In this document: in pieces, positions 46,209 to 55,457 of the stretch | Layout of the letters: the number at the start of each line of letters is the position of its first letter | Position numbering within the stretch: the first letter of the stretch is position 1 | Assembly: GCF_007858535.1 (NCBI RefSeq) | Contig: NZ_CP040174.1 | Coordinates: 2,914,001 to 2,978,000 of the forward strand | From: Arthrobacter sp. UKPF54-2 | GTDB lineage: Bacteria; Actinomycetota; Actinomycetes; Actinomycetales; Micrococcaceae | Length of the DNA stretch: 64,000 nt | Reading direction: 5' to 3' | Position numbers and translations under genes: made by a program | Notes under the pieces: generated by a model | The model's input: only the letters and a program-made list of their open reading frames with translations | What the model was told of the DNA's origin: nothing | The model's database searches: none

Positions 46209-47579
46209 CTAGTGTGCTTCGAGAATGGCGACGACGCCCTGGCCGCCGGCAGCGCAGACGGAGATGAGCCCGCGCGCGGGGCGGCCGTCGACCTGGCCCT
46301 TGGCGTGCAGCATCTTCGCCAGCGAGGCCACGATCCGGCCTCCGGTGGCGGCGAACGGGTGGCCGGCAGCGAGGGACGAGCCGTTGACGTTGAGCTTGGC
46401 ACGGTCGACGCTGCCGAGCGCGCCGTCCAGGCCAAGGCGGGCACGGCAGAACTCCTCGTCCTCCCACGCGGCCAGGGTGCTCAGCACGGTGCCGGCGAAG
46501 GCCTCGTGGATTTCGAAGAAGTCGATGTCGTCGAAGGTGAGGCCGTGGCGGGCCAGCAGGCGCGGGACGGCGAACGCCGGGGCCATCAGCAGCCCGTCCT
46601 TGCCGTGGACAAAGTCGACGGCGGCGGCCTCGCCGTCGAGCACCGTGGCGAGCTTGGGCAGGTCGTGGGCGTCGGCCCATTCCTCGGAGGCGAGCAGCAC
46701 GGTGGAGGCGCCGTCGGTGAGCGGGGTGGAGTTTCCTGCCGTCATGGTCGCTTCGGCCCCGAGGTTCTTGCCGAACACCGGTTTGAGGCTCGCGAGCTTC
46801 TCCAGCGTGGTGTCCGGGCGGAGGTTGGAGTCCTTGCTCAGGCCGCGGTAAGGGGTGAGCAGTTCGTCGAAGAAGCCGGCGTCGTAGGCGGCGGCGAGGT
46901 TGCGGTGGCTGTTGTAGGCCAGTTCGTCCTGGGCTTCACGGGTGATCTTCCACTGCGCCGTGGTGAGGGCCTGGTGTTCGCCCATGGAGAGTCCGGTCCG
47001 GGGCTCGCCGGTGTTGGGGGCGTCAGGGGCGAGGTCCTTGGGCCGGAGGCGGCTCAGCACCTGGAGCCGCTGCGGCAGGGTCTTGGCACGGCTCAGGTCC
47101 AGCAGGACCTCGCGCAGGCCCTCGCTGACCGCGATCGGGGCGTCAGAGGCGGAGTCGACGCCGCCGGCGATGGCCGAGTCGATCTGGCCCAGCTTGATCT
47201 TGTTGGCGAGGCCCAGCACGGTCTCCAGACCGGTGGCGCAGGCCTGCTGCAGGTCATAGGCGGGCGTTTCGGCGGAGAGTGCGGACCCGAGCACCGCCTC
47301 GCGGGTGAGGTTGAAGTCGCGGGAGTGCTTGAGCACCGCGCCGGCGGCAACTTCGCCGATCCGTTCATCCTGCAGGCCGAACCGGGCGATCAGCCCGTCC
47401 AGGGCCGCGGTGAGCATGTCCTGGTTGGAGGATTTGGTGTACGCGCCGCCGGTCCGGGCGAACGGGATGCGGTTGCCGCCGACCACAACAGCCTTGCGGA
47501 GCTGCGGCGCTGCGGTGGATCCTGCGGCCTGGGCGGCGGTGTCCTTCGGTCCGGTGGCGGACGTTCCGTGGTCAGGCAT
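46209..47579 (-). CDS. Acetyl-CoA C-acyltransferase (thiolase, FadA2-like)
   Basis: A 456-residue thiolase. The catalytic Cys lies in DLQQACATGLETVLGLANKIKLG, the conserved His in FEIHEAFAGTVLSTLAA, and the second Cys in SVCAAGGQGVVAILEAH at the C-terminus. An extra N-terminal segment (about 1-28) is Gly/Ala/Thr-rich. AAAGGAGA precedes the ATG. The upstream region holds the inverted-repeat operator shared with the TetR gene, so it is probably a target of that regulator. Confidence 0.94.
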   Translation of the reverse strand: MPDHGTSATGPKDTAAQAAGSTAAPQLRKAVVVGGNRIPFARTGGAYTKSSNQDMLTAALDGLIARFGLQDERIGEVAAGAVLKHSRDFNLTREAVLGSALSAETPAYDLQQACATGLETVLGLANKIKLGQIDSAIAGGVDSASDAPIAVSEGLREVLLDLSRAKTLPQRLQVLSRLRPKDLAPDAPNTGEPRTGLSMGEHQALTTAQWKITREAQDELAYNSHRNLAAAYDAGFFDELLTPYRGLSKDSNLRPDTTLEKLASLKPVFGKNLGAEATMTAGNSTPLTDGASTVLLASEEWADAHDLPKLATVLDGEAAAVDFVHGKDGLLMAPAFAVPRLLARHGLTFDDIDFFEIHEAFAGTVLSTLAAWEDEEFCRARLGLDGALGSVDRAKLNVNGSSLAAGHPFAATGGRIVASLAKMLHAKGQVDGRPARGLISVCAAGGQGVVAILEAH

Positions 47580-47610
47580 GGGCTGTCTCCTTTGATCAAA
47601 GCGGGTTACT

Positions 47611-47641
47611 GATACCCAGCGTACCTGATACGCTGGGTATC
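47611..47641. promoter_or_regulatory. TetR-family operator: perfect 13-bp inverted repeat
   Basis: GATACCCAGCGTA and TACGCTGGGTATC are separated by CCTGA. The repeat lies between the thiolase operon and the divergent TetR gene, and its last base touches the TetR GTG start. It is a strong candidate for autoregulation and control of the thiolase-fabG-maoC operon. Confidence 0.85.
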
Positions 47642-48334
47642 GTGAACATCCCCCAGCCAGATCCTGCCGCCGGCGGTCCAGCCGTCGACGGGCGCGCCTC
47701 CCGCTGGCAGTCCCACCGTGAGGAGCGGCGCCGCGAGCTCATCAAGTCCGCGCGGAAGGCCGTGCATGCGCTCGGCAGCGAGGCGTCGATGGAGGACATC
47801 GCGGCCGCGGCCGGAACCTCCAAATCCGTGTTCTACCGCTACTTCGGGGACAAGGCCGGCCTGCAGCAGGCGGTCGGGGAAGTGGTCCTGAACCAGATGC
47901 AGCGGCGGATCCAGGAGGCGGCACAGAGCGCACAGACCCCGCGCGAGGGCCTGTTCGCCATGGTTTCCGCCTATCTGCAGATGGCCGAGACCAGCCCGAA
48001 CGTCTACACCTTTGTGACCCGCTACGCGCCCGGCGAGGCTGAAAGCCACAACGGCTCGATCAGTACGGCCGGTGCGCTGGGCCACTTCTTCGCCGCGATC
48101 AGCGAGATGATCGCGCTGCCGATGCGGAACCAGCTGCGCGCGGTCCCCGGCAAGGAGGCCGTGATCGGCTACTGGCCGAACGCGGCGATCGGGCTGGTCC
48201 GCAACGCCGGCGAGCAGTGGCTCGCCAGCCCGGACTCCCCCGGCAAACCCGGCCAGGAAGCCATGGCCCGCCAGATCACCGACTGGCTCTGTTTCGGCAT
48301 CGCCCCCGAAATCCAGGACCCGCCGGCCCCGTGA
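47642..48334 (+). CDS. TetR/AcrR family regulator of fatty acid genes
   Basis: A 230-residue repressor. HTH near 47-67: ASMEDIAAAAGTSKSVFYRYFGDK. The remaining helices form the ligand domain (AVGEVVLNQMQRRIQEAA ... VSAYLQMAETSPNVYTFVTRY). The GTG start sits directly on the end of the operator, so the transcript is likely leaderless or nearly so. A long-chain acyl-CoA effector is inferred from the fatty acid neighbours, not seen. Confidence 0.92.
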   Translation: MNIPQPDPAAGGPAVDGRASRWQSHREERRRELIKSARKAVHALGSEASMEDIAAAAGTSKSVFYRYFGDKAGLQQAVGEVVLNQMQRRIQEAAQSAQTPREGLFAMVSAYLQMAETSPNVYTFVTRYAPGEAESHNGSISTAGALGHFFAAISEMIALPMRNQLRAVPGKEAVIGYWPNAAIGLVRNAGEQWLASPDSPGKPGQEAMARQITDWLCFGIAPEIQDPPAP

Positions 48335-48408
48335 CCGGACGCCCCACCGCCCAGCCCCAGACCACCCCCTGCCAGAACCACAATGTCAGCGCCAACGAAG
48401 GAATCGAC

Positions 48409-50547
48409 ATGACTGAACTAGCCGACCGCTCCGCGGGCCACACCACCTCCGCCGCCCCGGCGCCCAGGACTACGCCGGCCGCGCCCGCGGCGGGCCCCGC
48501 CGTCGACGTCGCCGCCCTCGGCGAACAGCTACTGGGCAAATGGGCCGCCGTCCGCCGGCAGGCCCGCGAACTGGCCGGCCGGCCAGAGCTCTACAAGACC
48601 GAGGGACTCACCCACACCGAGCACCGCAAGCGCGTGTTCGGGCAGCTCAAGATCCTCGTGGACAACGGCGCCGTGCACCGCGCTTTCCCGGTGGCGCTCG
48701 GCGGCGCGGATGAACACGGCGGCAACGTCGCCGGCTTCCAGGAGCTCGTCATCGCCGACCCCTCGCTCCAGATCAAGGCCGGCGTGCAGTGGGGCCTGTT
48801 CGGCTCCGCCGTTAACCACCTCGGCACCGAGGAACACCACACGAAGTGGCTGCCGGGCATTATGAGCCTGGACATCCCCGGGTGCTTCGCCATGACCGAG
48901 ACCGGCCACGGCTCGGACGTCGCCAGCATCGCGACCACCGCCACCTACGACCCGGCCACCGAGGAGTTCGTGGTGCACACGCCCTTCCGCGCCGCCTGGA
49001 AGGACTACATCGGCAACGCCGCCCTCGACGGCCTCGCCGCCGTCGTCTTCGCCCAGCTGATCACCAACGGCGTCAACCACGGCGTGCACGCCTTTTACAT
49101 GGACCTCCGCGACCCGGAAACCCGCGAGTTCCTGCCCGGCATCGGCGGCGAGGACGACGGCGTCAAGGGCGGCCTGAACGGCATCGACAACGGCCGGCTG
49201 CACTTCAACCAGGTCCGGATCCCGCGCACGAACCTGCTCAACCGCTACGGCAACGTCGACGCCGACGGAACCTACAGCTCCCCGATCGCCAGCCCGGGCC
49301 GGCGTTTCTTCACGATGCTGGGCACCCTGGTCCAGGGCCGGGTCTCCCTCGACGGCGCCGCCGTGACCGCTTCCAAGCTGGCCCTGAAGACCGCCATCCA
49401 GTACGCCTCCGAGCGCCGGCAGTTCAACGCCTCCTCCGCCACGGACGAGGAAGTCCTGCTGGACTATCAGCGGCACCAGCGCCGGCTGTTTACCCGGCTC
49501 GCCACCACCTACGCCGCGAGCTTCGCCAGCGAACAGCTGCTGCAGAAGTTCGACGACGTCTTCTCCGGGCGGAACGACACCGACGAGGACCGCCAGGACC
49601 TCGAAACGCTGGCCGCGGCCCTCAAGCCGTTGAGCACCTGGCACGCCCTCGACACCCTGCAGGAATGCCGGGAGGCCTGCGGCGGCGCTGGCTTCCTGAT
49701 CGAGAACCGCTTCGCCTCGCTGCGGGCCGACCTGGACGTCTACGCTACCTTCGAGGGCGACAACACGGTGTTGCTGCAGCTCGTCGCGAAGCGCCTGCTG
49801 GCCGACTACGCCAGGGAGTTCCGCAACGTGGACTTCGGCGTGCTGGCCCGCTACGTCGTCGGCCAGGCCACCGGAGCGGCGCTCCACCGCACCGGCCTGC
49901 GAGGCGTGGCCCAGTTCGTGGCGGACTCCGGCTCTGTGCAGAAGGCCGCGACCGCCATCAAGGACGAGGCCGGCCAGCGCGCCCTGCTGACCGAGCGCGT
50001 CCAGGCCATGGTGGCGGAGGTCGGCGCGGCGCTGAAGGGCGCGAACAAGCTGCCGCAGCAGCAGGCCGCCGCGCTGTTCAACAGCCACCAGAACGAGCTC
50101 ATCGAGGCGGCCCAGGCGCACGCCGAACTGCTCCAGTGGGAGGCCTTCACCGAGGCCCTGGGCCAGGTCGCCGACCCCGGCACCAAGGCGGTCCTGACTT
50201 GGCTGCGCGATCTGTTCGGCCTGTCCCTGATCGAGAAGAACCTGTCCTGGTACCTGATGAACGGCCGCCTCTCGATGCAGCGCGCCCGCACCGTGGGCGA
50301 GTACATCAACCGGCTGCTCGTGAAGATCCGCCCGCACGCCCTGGACCTGGTGGACGCCTTCGGCTACGGCCCGGAGCACCTCCGCGCCGCGATCGCCACC
50401 GGCGCCGAGAAGGCCCGCCAGGACGAGGCGCGCGAGTTCTTCCGGGTCCAGCGCGCCAGCGGCCAGGCCCCGCTGGACGAGAAGATCCTGCTGGCCCGCA
50501 CCGCGCTCGAGGCCAAGCCGCAGAAGGCCGGGTCCCGCCGGAGCTAG
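48409..50547 (+). CDS. Acyl-CoA oxidase-like acyl-CoA dehydrogenase (FadE-type)
   Basis: A 712-residue flavoprotein with the ACOX layout: CFAMTETGHGSDVASIATTATYDPATEEFVVHTP in the beta domain, CREACGGAGFLIENRF and VYATFEGDNTVLLQLVAKRLL in the C-terminal domain. The length and the last-named block favour acyl-CoA oxidase/long ACAD rather than the 380-residue dehydrogenase. It should catalyse the first step of beta-oxidation. GAAGGA precedes the ATG by six bases. It follows the TetR gene by 74 bases, ending at a terminator. Confidence 0.9.
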   Translation: MTELADRSAGHTTSAAPAPRTTPAAPAAGPAVDVAALGEQLLGKWAAVRRQARELAGRPELYKTEGLTHTEHRKRVFGQLKILVDNGAVHRAFPVALGGADEHGGNVAGFQELVIADPSLQIKAGVQWGLFGSAVNHLGTEEHHTKWLPGIMSLDIPGCFAMTETGHGSDVASIATTATYDPATEEFVVHTPFRAAWKDYIGNAALDGLAAVVFAQLITNGVNHGVHAFYMDLRDPETREFLPGIGGEDDGVKGGLNGIDNGRLHFNQVRIPRTNLLNRYGNVDADGTYSSPIASPGRRFFTMLGTLVQGRVSLDGAAVTASKLALKTAIQYASERRQFNASSATDEEVLLDYQRHQRRLFTRLATTYAASFASEQLLQKFDDVFSGRNDTDEDRQDLETLAAALKPLSTWHALDTLQECREACGGAGFLIENRFASLRADLDVYATFEGDNTVLLQLVAKRLLADYAREFRNVDFGVLARYVVGQATGAALHRTGLRGVAQFVADSGSVQKAATAIKDEAGQRALLTERVQAMVAEVGAALKGANKLPQQQAAALFNSHQNELIEAAQAHAELLQWEAFTEALGQVADPGTKAVLTWLRDLFGLSLIEKNLSWYLMNGRLSMQRARTVGEYINRLLVKIRPHALDLVDAFGYGPEHLRAAIATGAEKARQDEAREFFRVQRASGQAPLDEKILLARTALEAKPQKAGSRRS

Positions 50548-50560
50548 GCACTACCACCAC

Positions 50561-50604
50561 ACGACGACGGCGCCGCCCCTGAACCGGGGCGGCGCCGTCG
50601 TCGT
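50561..50604. terminator. Perfect 19-bp bidirectional hairpin
   Basis: ACGACGACGGCGCCGCCCC and GGGGCGGCGCCGTCGTCGT enclose a six-base loop, between the convergent oxidase and glgA genes. There is little T run, but the stem is very stable. Confidence 0.85.
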
Positions 50605-50621
50605 TGTGGCGTGTTGGCCCG

Positions 50622-51821
50622 CTACTGCGGGAGGACCGAGCGGTAGACCTCAAGGGTGGTTTCCGTGATGGATTCCCAGGAGAAGTGTGCCTCGGCCCGG
50701 CGGCGGCCGGCCTCGCCCATCGCGCGGGCGCGGGCCGGGTCGGAGACCACCTCGGTCAGGGCCGCGGCGAATTCCGTAACGAATTTCTCCGGATCCAGCG
50801 GGGTGCCGGTGCCGTCCGTGACCTGCTCGAGCTGCACCAGGAGGCCGGTTTCGCCGTGCTGGACCACCTCGGGGATGCCGCCGGTGGCGCTGGCCACCAC
50901 GGCGGCGCCGCAGGCCATGGCCTCCAGGTTCACGATGCCGAGGGGTTCGTAGATGGACGGGCAGGCGAACGCCGTGGCGTGGCTGAGGACCTGGATGAGC
51001 TCGTGGCGCGGCAGCATCCGCTCCACCAGGACCACGCCGCTGCGCTGGCCTTGGAGTTCCTCGATCAGCCGGGCGGTCTCCGCGGCGAGCTCGGGGGTGT
51101 CCGCCGCGCCCAGGCACAGCACCAGCTGCACGTCCGCGGGCAGCTTGGCGGCGGCCCGCAGCAGGTATGGGACGCCCTTCTGCCGGGTGTTGCGGCCCAC
51201 GAAGACGACGCTCGGCCGTGACGGGTCGATCCCGAGGGCACGGACTGCGTCCTCGCCCTCGTCGCGGTTCCAGAGGCCCACGTCGATGCCGTTGTGCACC
51301 ACGCGGACCTTGGCCGGATCCACGTCCGGGTAGCTGCGCAGGATGTCCTGCCGCATCCCCTCGGACACCGCGATGATCGCGGCGGCGGACTCATAGGCGG
51401 TCTTCTCCACCCAGGAGGAGAGGGCATAGCCCCCGCCGAGCTGTTCGGCCTTCCACGGCCGCAGCGGCTCCAGGCTGTGCGCGCTGAGTACGTGCGGGAT
51501 GCCGTGCAGCAGCGAGGCGATGTGCCCGGCCATGTTGGCGTACCAGGTGTGCGAGTGCACAAGGTCCGCGCCGGCGATGTCCGGAACGATCCGCAGGTCC
51601 ACGCCGAGGGTCTGCACCGCGGCATTGGCGCCGGCCAGATCCTCCGGCACCGGATAGGAGGTGACGGTGGCCCCGTGGTAGTCCGGTGCGCGCTCCGCGC
51701 CGAAGGCCCGCACCTGCAGCTCCACCCTCTGGGCCAGCACCCGGCTGAGTTCGGCCACGTGGACGCCGGCGCCCCCGTAGATTTCGGGCGGGAATTCCTT
51801 GGTCACAATGTCTATTCGCAC
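50622..51821 (-). CDS. glgA: GT4 glycogen synthase GlgA / GlgM-type glucosyltransferase
   Basis: A 399-residue retaining glycosyltransferase. FPPEIYGGAGVHVAELSRVLAQ near the N-terminus and EPLGIVNLEAMACGAAVVASATGGIPEVV near 300 are the GT4 signature. The protein is shorter than bacterial GT5 GlgA (about 480) and matches the actinobacterial ADP-glucose-dependent GT4 enzyme, which in mycobacteria makes maltose-1-phosphate (GlgM). The GTG start (RIDIVTKEFPPE) is favoured over a TTG three codons earlier. It is divergent from glgC. Confidence 0.92.
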   Translation of the reverse strand: MRIDIVTKEFPPEIYGGAGVHVAELSRVLAQRVELQVRAFGAERAPDYHGATVTSYPVPEDLAGANAAVQTLGVDLRIVPDIAGADLVHSHTWYANMAGHIASLLHGIPHVLSAHSLEPLRPWKAEQLGGGYALSSWVEKTAYESAAAIIAVSEGMRQDILRSYPDVDPAKVRVVHNGIDVGLWNRDEGEDAVRALGIDPSRPSVVFVGRNTRQKGVPYLLRAAAKLPADVQLVLCLGAADTPELAAETARLIEELQGQRSGVVLVERMLPRHELIQVLSHATAFACPSIYEPLGIVNLEAMACGAAVVASATGGIPEVVQHGETGLLVQLEQVTDGTGTPLDPEKFVTEFAAALTEVVSDPARARAMGEAGRRRAEAHFSWESITETTLEVYRSVLPQ

Positions 51822-51922
51822 AAACCCCAAGGTAGTCGTTCCGGCTGATCTGTTCTAGTGTGAAGAGGTCCGGGCACACCGGACAGTTTTGGGGAGCAAC
51901 GAAGGCGTTCAGGAGCGATCAC

Positions 51923-53341
51923 ATGCCGCAGCAGAAGAAAGTCTTGGCCATTGTCCTCGCAGGTGGCGAGGGAAATAGGCTGATGCCGTTGACGGCAGAC
52001 CGGGCCAAGCCGGCCGTTCCGTTCGCCGGAAGTTACCGGCTTATTGATTTCGCCCTTTCCAACCTGGTCAATTCCCGGTATTTGCAGATTGTGGTCCTGA
52101 CGCAATACAAATCCCACAGCCTTGACCGGCACATTTCCGAAACGTGGCGGATGTCCACCCAGCTGGGGAACTACATTGCCTCCGTGCCCGCGCAGCAGCG
52201 GGTCGGTAAGAGCTGGTTCCTGGGCAGCGCCAACGCCATCTACCAGTCCCTGAACCTGATCCACGACGCCAACCCGGACATCGTCGTTGTGGTCGGCGCG
52301 GACCACGTTTACCGCATGGACTTCGCGCAGATGGTCGCCCAGCACGTCGCCAGCGGCGCCAAAGCCACCGTGGCCGCCGTGCGCCAGCCGCTGCACATGG
52401 CCGACCAGTTCGGTGTGATCGAGGTGGACCAGGAGAACCCGCAAAAGATCGCGGCGTTTGTGGAGAAGCCCTCCTCGACGCCGGGACTCGCCGCGGACCC
52501 CAGCCAGTTCCTGGCCTCGATGGGCAACTATGTGTTCAACGCGGACGCCCTCGTCGAGGCGCTGCACGTCGACGCCGAGCGGCTCGACACCAAACACGAC
52601 ATGGGCGGGGACATAATCCCGTACTTCGTCGACCAGGGCGAGGCCGGGGTCTACGACTTCACCCTCAACGACATCCCGGGCTCGACCGAGCGGGACCGCA
52701 CCTACTGGCGCGACGTCGGCACCATCGACTCGTTCTACGACGCGCACATGGACCTGATCTCCCCCGTGCCGGTCTTCAACCTGTACAACTCCGAGTGGCC
52801 CATCTACACCCGCCAAAGCATCTCCCCGCCGGCCAAGTTCGTCCGCGGCGAGGGCAGCACGGTGGGCACGGCGCTGGATTCGATCGTCGCCAGCGGCGTG
52901 GTGATCTCCGGCGGCATCGTGGAGGGCTCGGTGCTCTCCAACGACGTCTACGTCGGCACCGCCAGCCGGGTGCTCGATTCGGTGCTGATGGACAAGGTGC
53001 AGGTTGGGCCGGGCGCCGTTATCAAGCGCGCCATCGTCGACAAGAACGTCCGGATTCCCGCCGGCGCCGCGATCGGCCTGGACCCGGAACTGGACCGCGC
53101 CCGCGGTTTCAAGGTCACCGACTCCGGGATCACCGTCCTGGCCAAGGGCCAGGCTGTTCCCGAACCCGGCGACGCAGAGCGTGAACTGTCCGCGGCCAAC
53201 CTCTACCTGGTGCCCAACGCCGTAAAGACGGCCACCGAGAACTGGCCGGCCGGACGCGAGACCGTGGAGAAGGTCGGAGAGGTGCACGCTGCCGCCGTCG
53301 GCGTCGAGACCCCCGGGAAGTCCTCCACCAAGGCCTACTGA
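51923..53341 (+). CDS. glgC: Glucose-1-phosphate adenylyltransferase GlgC
   Basis: A 472-residue ADP-glucose pyrophosphorylase, first committed step of glycogen synthesis. Catalytic block [32 protein letters not shown], then the DHVYRMDF sugar-binding segment. The C-terminal left-handed beta-helix runs from [17 protein letters not shown] to [14 protein letters not shown]. It is about 65 residues longer than most bacterial GlgC, with a polar tail ending in STKAY. AGGAG lies before the ATG; it is divergent from glgA. Confidence 0.95.
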   Translation: MPQQKKVLAIVLAGGEGNRLMPLTADRAKPAVPFAGSYRLIDFALSNLVNSRYLQIVVLTQYKSHSLDRHISETWRMSTQLGNYIASVPAQQRVGKSWFLGSANAIYQSLNLIHDANPDIVVVVGADHVYRMDFAQMVAQHVASGAKATVAAVRQPLHMADQFGVIEVDQENPQKIAAFVEKPSSTPGLAADPSQFLASMGNYVFNADALVEALHVDAERLDTKHDMGGDIIPYFVDQGEAGVYDFTLNDIPGSTERDRTYWRDVGTIDSFYDAHMDLISPVPVFNLYNSEWPIYTRQSISPPAKFVRGEGSTVGTALDSIVASGVVISGGIVEGSVLSNDVYVGTASRVLDSVLMDKVQVGPGAVIKRAIVDKNVRIPAGAAIGLDPELDRARGFKVTDSGITVLAKGQAVPEPGDAERELSAANLYLVPNAVKTATENWPAGRETVEKVGEVHAAAVGVETPGKSSTKAY

Positions 53342-53388
53342 GACAGCCTGGTCGGGCTGCGGCCCGGCCAGGCTGTAAAATTGGCCCA

Positions 53389-54882
53389 ATGAGCTCCCCC
53401 GATCTGCCCCCCGCCCCGGCCAGTGACGAGCCGGCCCCGGCTGACCTGACCCCGGCGGAAATCGCCGCCTGCCTCAAGGTCCTGAACAGCATCCACGTCT
53501 ATGACGAGGAACACCCGGACTACGTGTCGATCCGGCGCGCGACGGGGAAGATGTTCAAGGCGGTCAAGCGCCACCGCCGGGTCACCAAGCGGGACCTCAT
53601 CGCGGAGGCGGACCGCGCCGTGATCGCCCAGACCGCGACGGCGGCCCCGGACCGGATCGACGACGAGACGCGCGGCAACAAGCTGGCGCCCTCGGCCACC
53701 GGCGAGGTGGCCGGGCACCTGATCCGGTCGCGGCCCTGCTACATCTGCAAGCAGCACTACACCCAGGTGGATGCCTTTTACCACCAGCTTTGCCCGGAGT
53801 GCGCGCTTTTTAGCCACAGCAAACGCGACGCCCGGACCGACCTGACCGGCCGGCGGGCGCTGCTGACCGGCGGTCGGGCCAAGATCGGCATGTACATCGC
53901 GCTGCGGCTGTTGCGCGACGGCGCCCACACCACCATCACCACCCGCTTCCCGAAGGACGCCGCCCGCCGGTTCGCCGCGATGGAGGACAGCGCTGACTGG
54001 CTGCACCGGCTCCGGATCGTGGGCATCGACCTGCGCGACCCCTCGCAGGTCATGGCGCTGACGGACTCCCTGGATGCCGCCGGGCCGCTGGACATCATCA
54101 TCAACAACGCAGCGCAGACGGTGCGCCGCTCGGGCAACGCCTACAAGCCGCTGGTCGACGCCGAGGACGAGCCGCTGCCGGCGGAACTGCAGGCGGCCAA
54201 CGGCGGCCCTGAACTGGTCACCTTCGGCCACGCCCACGACAAACACCCGCTGGCCCTGGCCAGCTCGGTCCTGGAGCACCCGGTGCTGGCCGGGGACGCC
54301 ATCACCTCGCTGGCGCTCTCCACCGGTTCCGCGTCACTGGAGCGGATCGCGTCCGGCACGGCGATCGACGCCGGCGGCCTGGTGCCGGACCTGGCCACCA
54401 TCAACAGCTGGACCCAGGTGGTGGACGAGGTGGATCCGCTGGAAATGCTTGAGGTGCAGCTCTGCAACGTCACCGCCCCGTTCCTGCTGGTCAGCCGGCT
54501 CCGCGGCGCCATGAAACGCTCCACGGCACGGCGGAAGTACATCGTCAACGTCAGCGCCATGGAGGGCCAGTTCTCCCGCGCCTACAAGGGCCCGGGCCAC
54601 CCGCACACGAACATGGCCAAGGCGGCGTTGAACATGATGACGCGCACCTCGGCCAAGGAGATGCTGGAGTCCGACGGCATCCTGATGACCGCCGTCGATA
54701 CCGGCTGGATCACGGACGAGCGGCCGCACTACACGAAGGTCCGGCTGATGGAGGAAGGCTTCCACGCCCCGCTGGACCTCGTCGACGGTGCCGCCCGGGT
54801 CTACGATCCGATCGTGATGGGCGAGGCGGGCGAGGACCAGTACGGCGTCTTCCTCAAGGACTACAAGCCCAGTCCATGGTGA
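53389..54882 (+). CDS. SDR-family protein with N-terminal four-cysteine knuckle
   Basis: A 497-residue protein. Residues 1-115 are helical with no recognised fold; then CYICKQHY (C117, C120) and LCPEC (C135, C138) make a zinc-knuckle-like CX2C-X14-CX2C pair; then an SDR Rossmann domain begins at RRALLTGGRAKIGMYIALRLL. NNAA and SAMEGQ (Ser) positions are present, but at the catalytic YxxxK site the sequence is HTNMAKAAL: the Lys aligns and the Tyr appears replaced by Thr. The protein may be a non-classical or inactive SDR. It precedes the PPOX gene. The function is unknown. Confidence 0.8.
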   Translation: MSSPDLPPAPASDEPAPADLTPAEIAACLKVLNSIHVYDEEHPDYVSIRRATGKMFKAVKRHRRVTKRDLIAEADRAVIAQTATAAPDRIDDETRGNKLAPSATGEVAGHLIRSRPCYICKQHYTQVDAFYHQLCPECALFSHSKRDARTDLTGRRALLTGGRAKIGMYIALRLLRDGAHTTITTRFPKDAARRFAAMEDSADWLHRLRIVGIDLRDPSQVMALTDSLDAAGPLDIIINNAAQTVRRSGNAYKPLVDAEDEPLPAELQAANGGPELVTFGHAHDKHPLALASSVLEHPVLAGDAITSLALSTGSASLERIASGTAIDAGGLVPDLATINSWTQVVDEVDPLEMLEVQLCNVTAPFLLVSRLRGAMKRSTARRKYIVNVSAMEGQFSRAYKGPGHPHTNMAKAALNMMTRTSAKEMLESDGILMTAVDTGWITDERPHYTKVRLMEEGFHAPLDLVDGAARVYDPIVMGEAGEDQYGVFLKDYKPSPW

Positions 54883-54924
54883 TGCCGGCCCGGCCTGCTA
54901 GCATCGCCCCGGCGCTGCTGCCAC

Positions 54925-54938
54925 GGGCCTAATGGCCC
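54925..54938. promoter_or_regulatory. DevR-box-like palindrome upstream of PPOX gene 1
   Basis: GGGCC-TAAT-GGCCC is a perfect 14-base palindrome with the 5-4-5 geometry of the DevR/DosR box (GGGNC-N4-GNCCC), ending about 35 bases before the start at 54974. Confidence 0.5.
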
Positions 54939-54973
54939 TAATGGGCGCTGGGGGCTGTCCGTAACGTGGAGCT

Positions 54974-55441
54974 GTGAACACGACGACGCCCCCGCCGAAT
55001 TTCCAGCTGTCCATCGACCAGTGCTGGGTGCTGCTCGACAGCGAGGTGGTGGGCCGCATCGCGCTGATCGTGGACGGACACCCGGAGGTCTTCCCCGTCA
55101 ACTTCGTCCTGCAGCGCCGCTCGATCGTTTTCCGCACGGCCGGCGGCACAAAGCTCTGGGGCGCCATCACGGCCAAACCGGTGGCTTTTGAAATTGACGG
55201 TTATGACGCGCATGAGCAGACGGCCTGGAGCGTCGTCGCCCGCGGCGAGGCCGAGCTGATCGACGACCAGGCGGAGAAGGACGCCGTGGATGCGCTGCTC
55301 CTGGAGCCGTGGCAGCCGGGCGAAAAGAACTACTACGTCCGGCTCGCCCCAAAAGCCCTGACCGGACGCCGTTTCAAAGTCAACAACCCGGACGTGTGGA
55401 ATACCCGCCTCGCCGACCCGCGGCGGGCTTCGTTCGAGTAG
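54974..55441 (+). CDS. PPOX-family flavoprotein (pyridoxamine 5'-phosphate oxidase-like) 1
   Basis: A 155-residue split-barrel flavin/F420-binding protein. Conserved pattern: LSIDQCWVLLDSEVVGRIALIVDGHPEVFPVNFVLQRRSIVFRTAGGTKL, typical of the actinobacterial PPOX/nitroreductase-like group (pfam Pyridox_oxidase_2). The start is GTG. A second copy (58889-59374) has the same layout. The cofactor and substrate are unknown. A DevR-like box lies upstream and the stop faces the universal stress gene. Confidence 0.87.
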   Translation: MNTTTPPPNFQLSIDQCWVLLDSEVVGRIALIVDGHPEVFPVNFVLQRRSIVFRTAGGTKLWGAITAKPVAFEIDGYDAHEQTAWSVVARGEAELIDDQAEKDAVDALLLEPWQPGEKNYYVRLAPKALTGRRFKVNNPDVWNTRLADPRRASFE

Positions 55442-55457
55442 TACCCCGGAGCGGACC

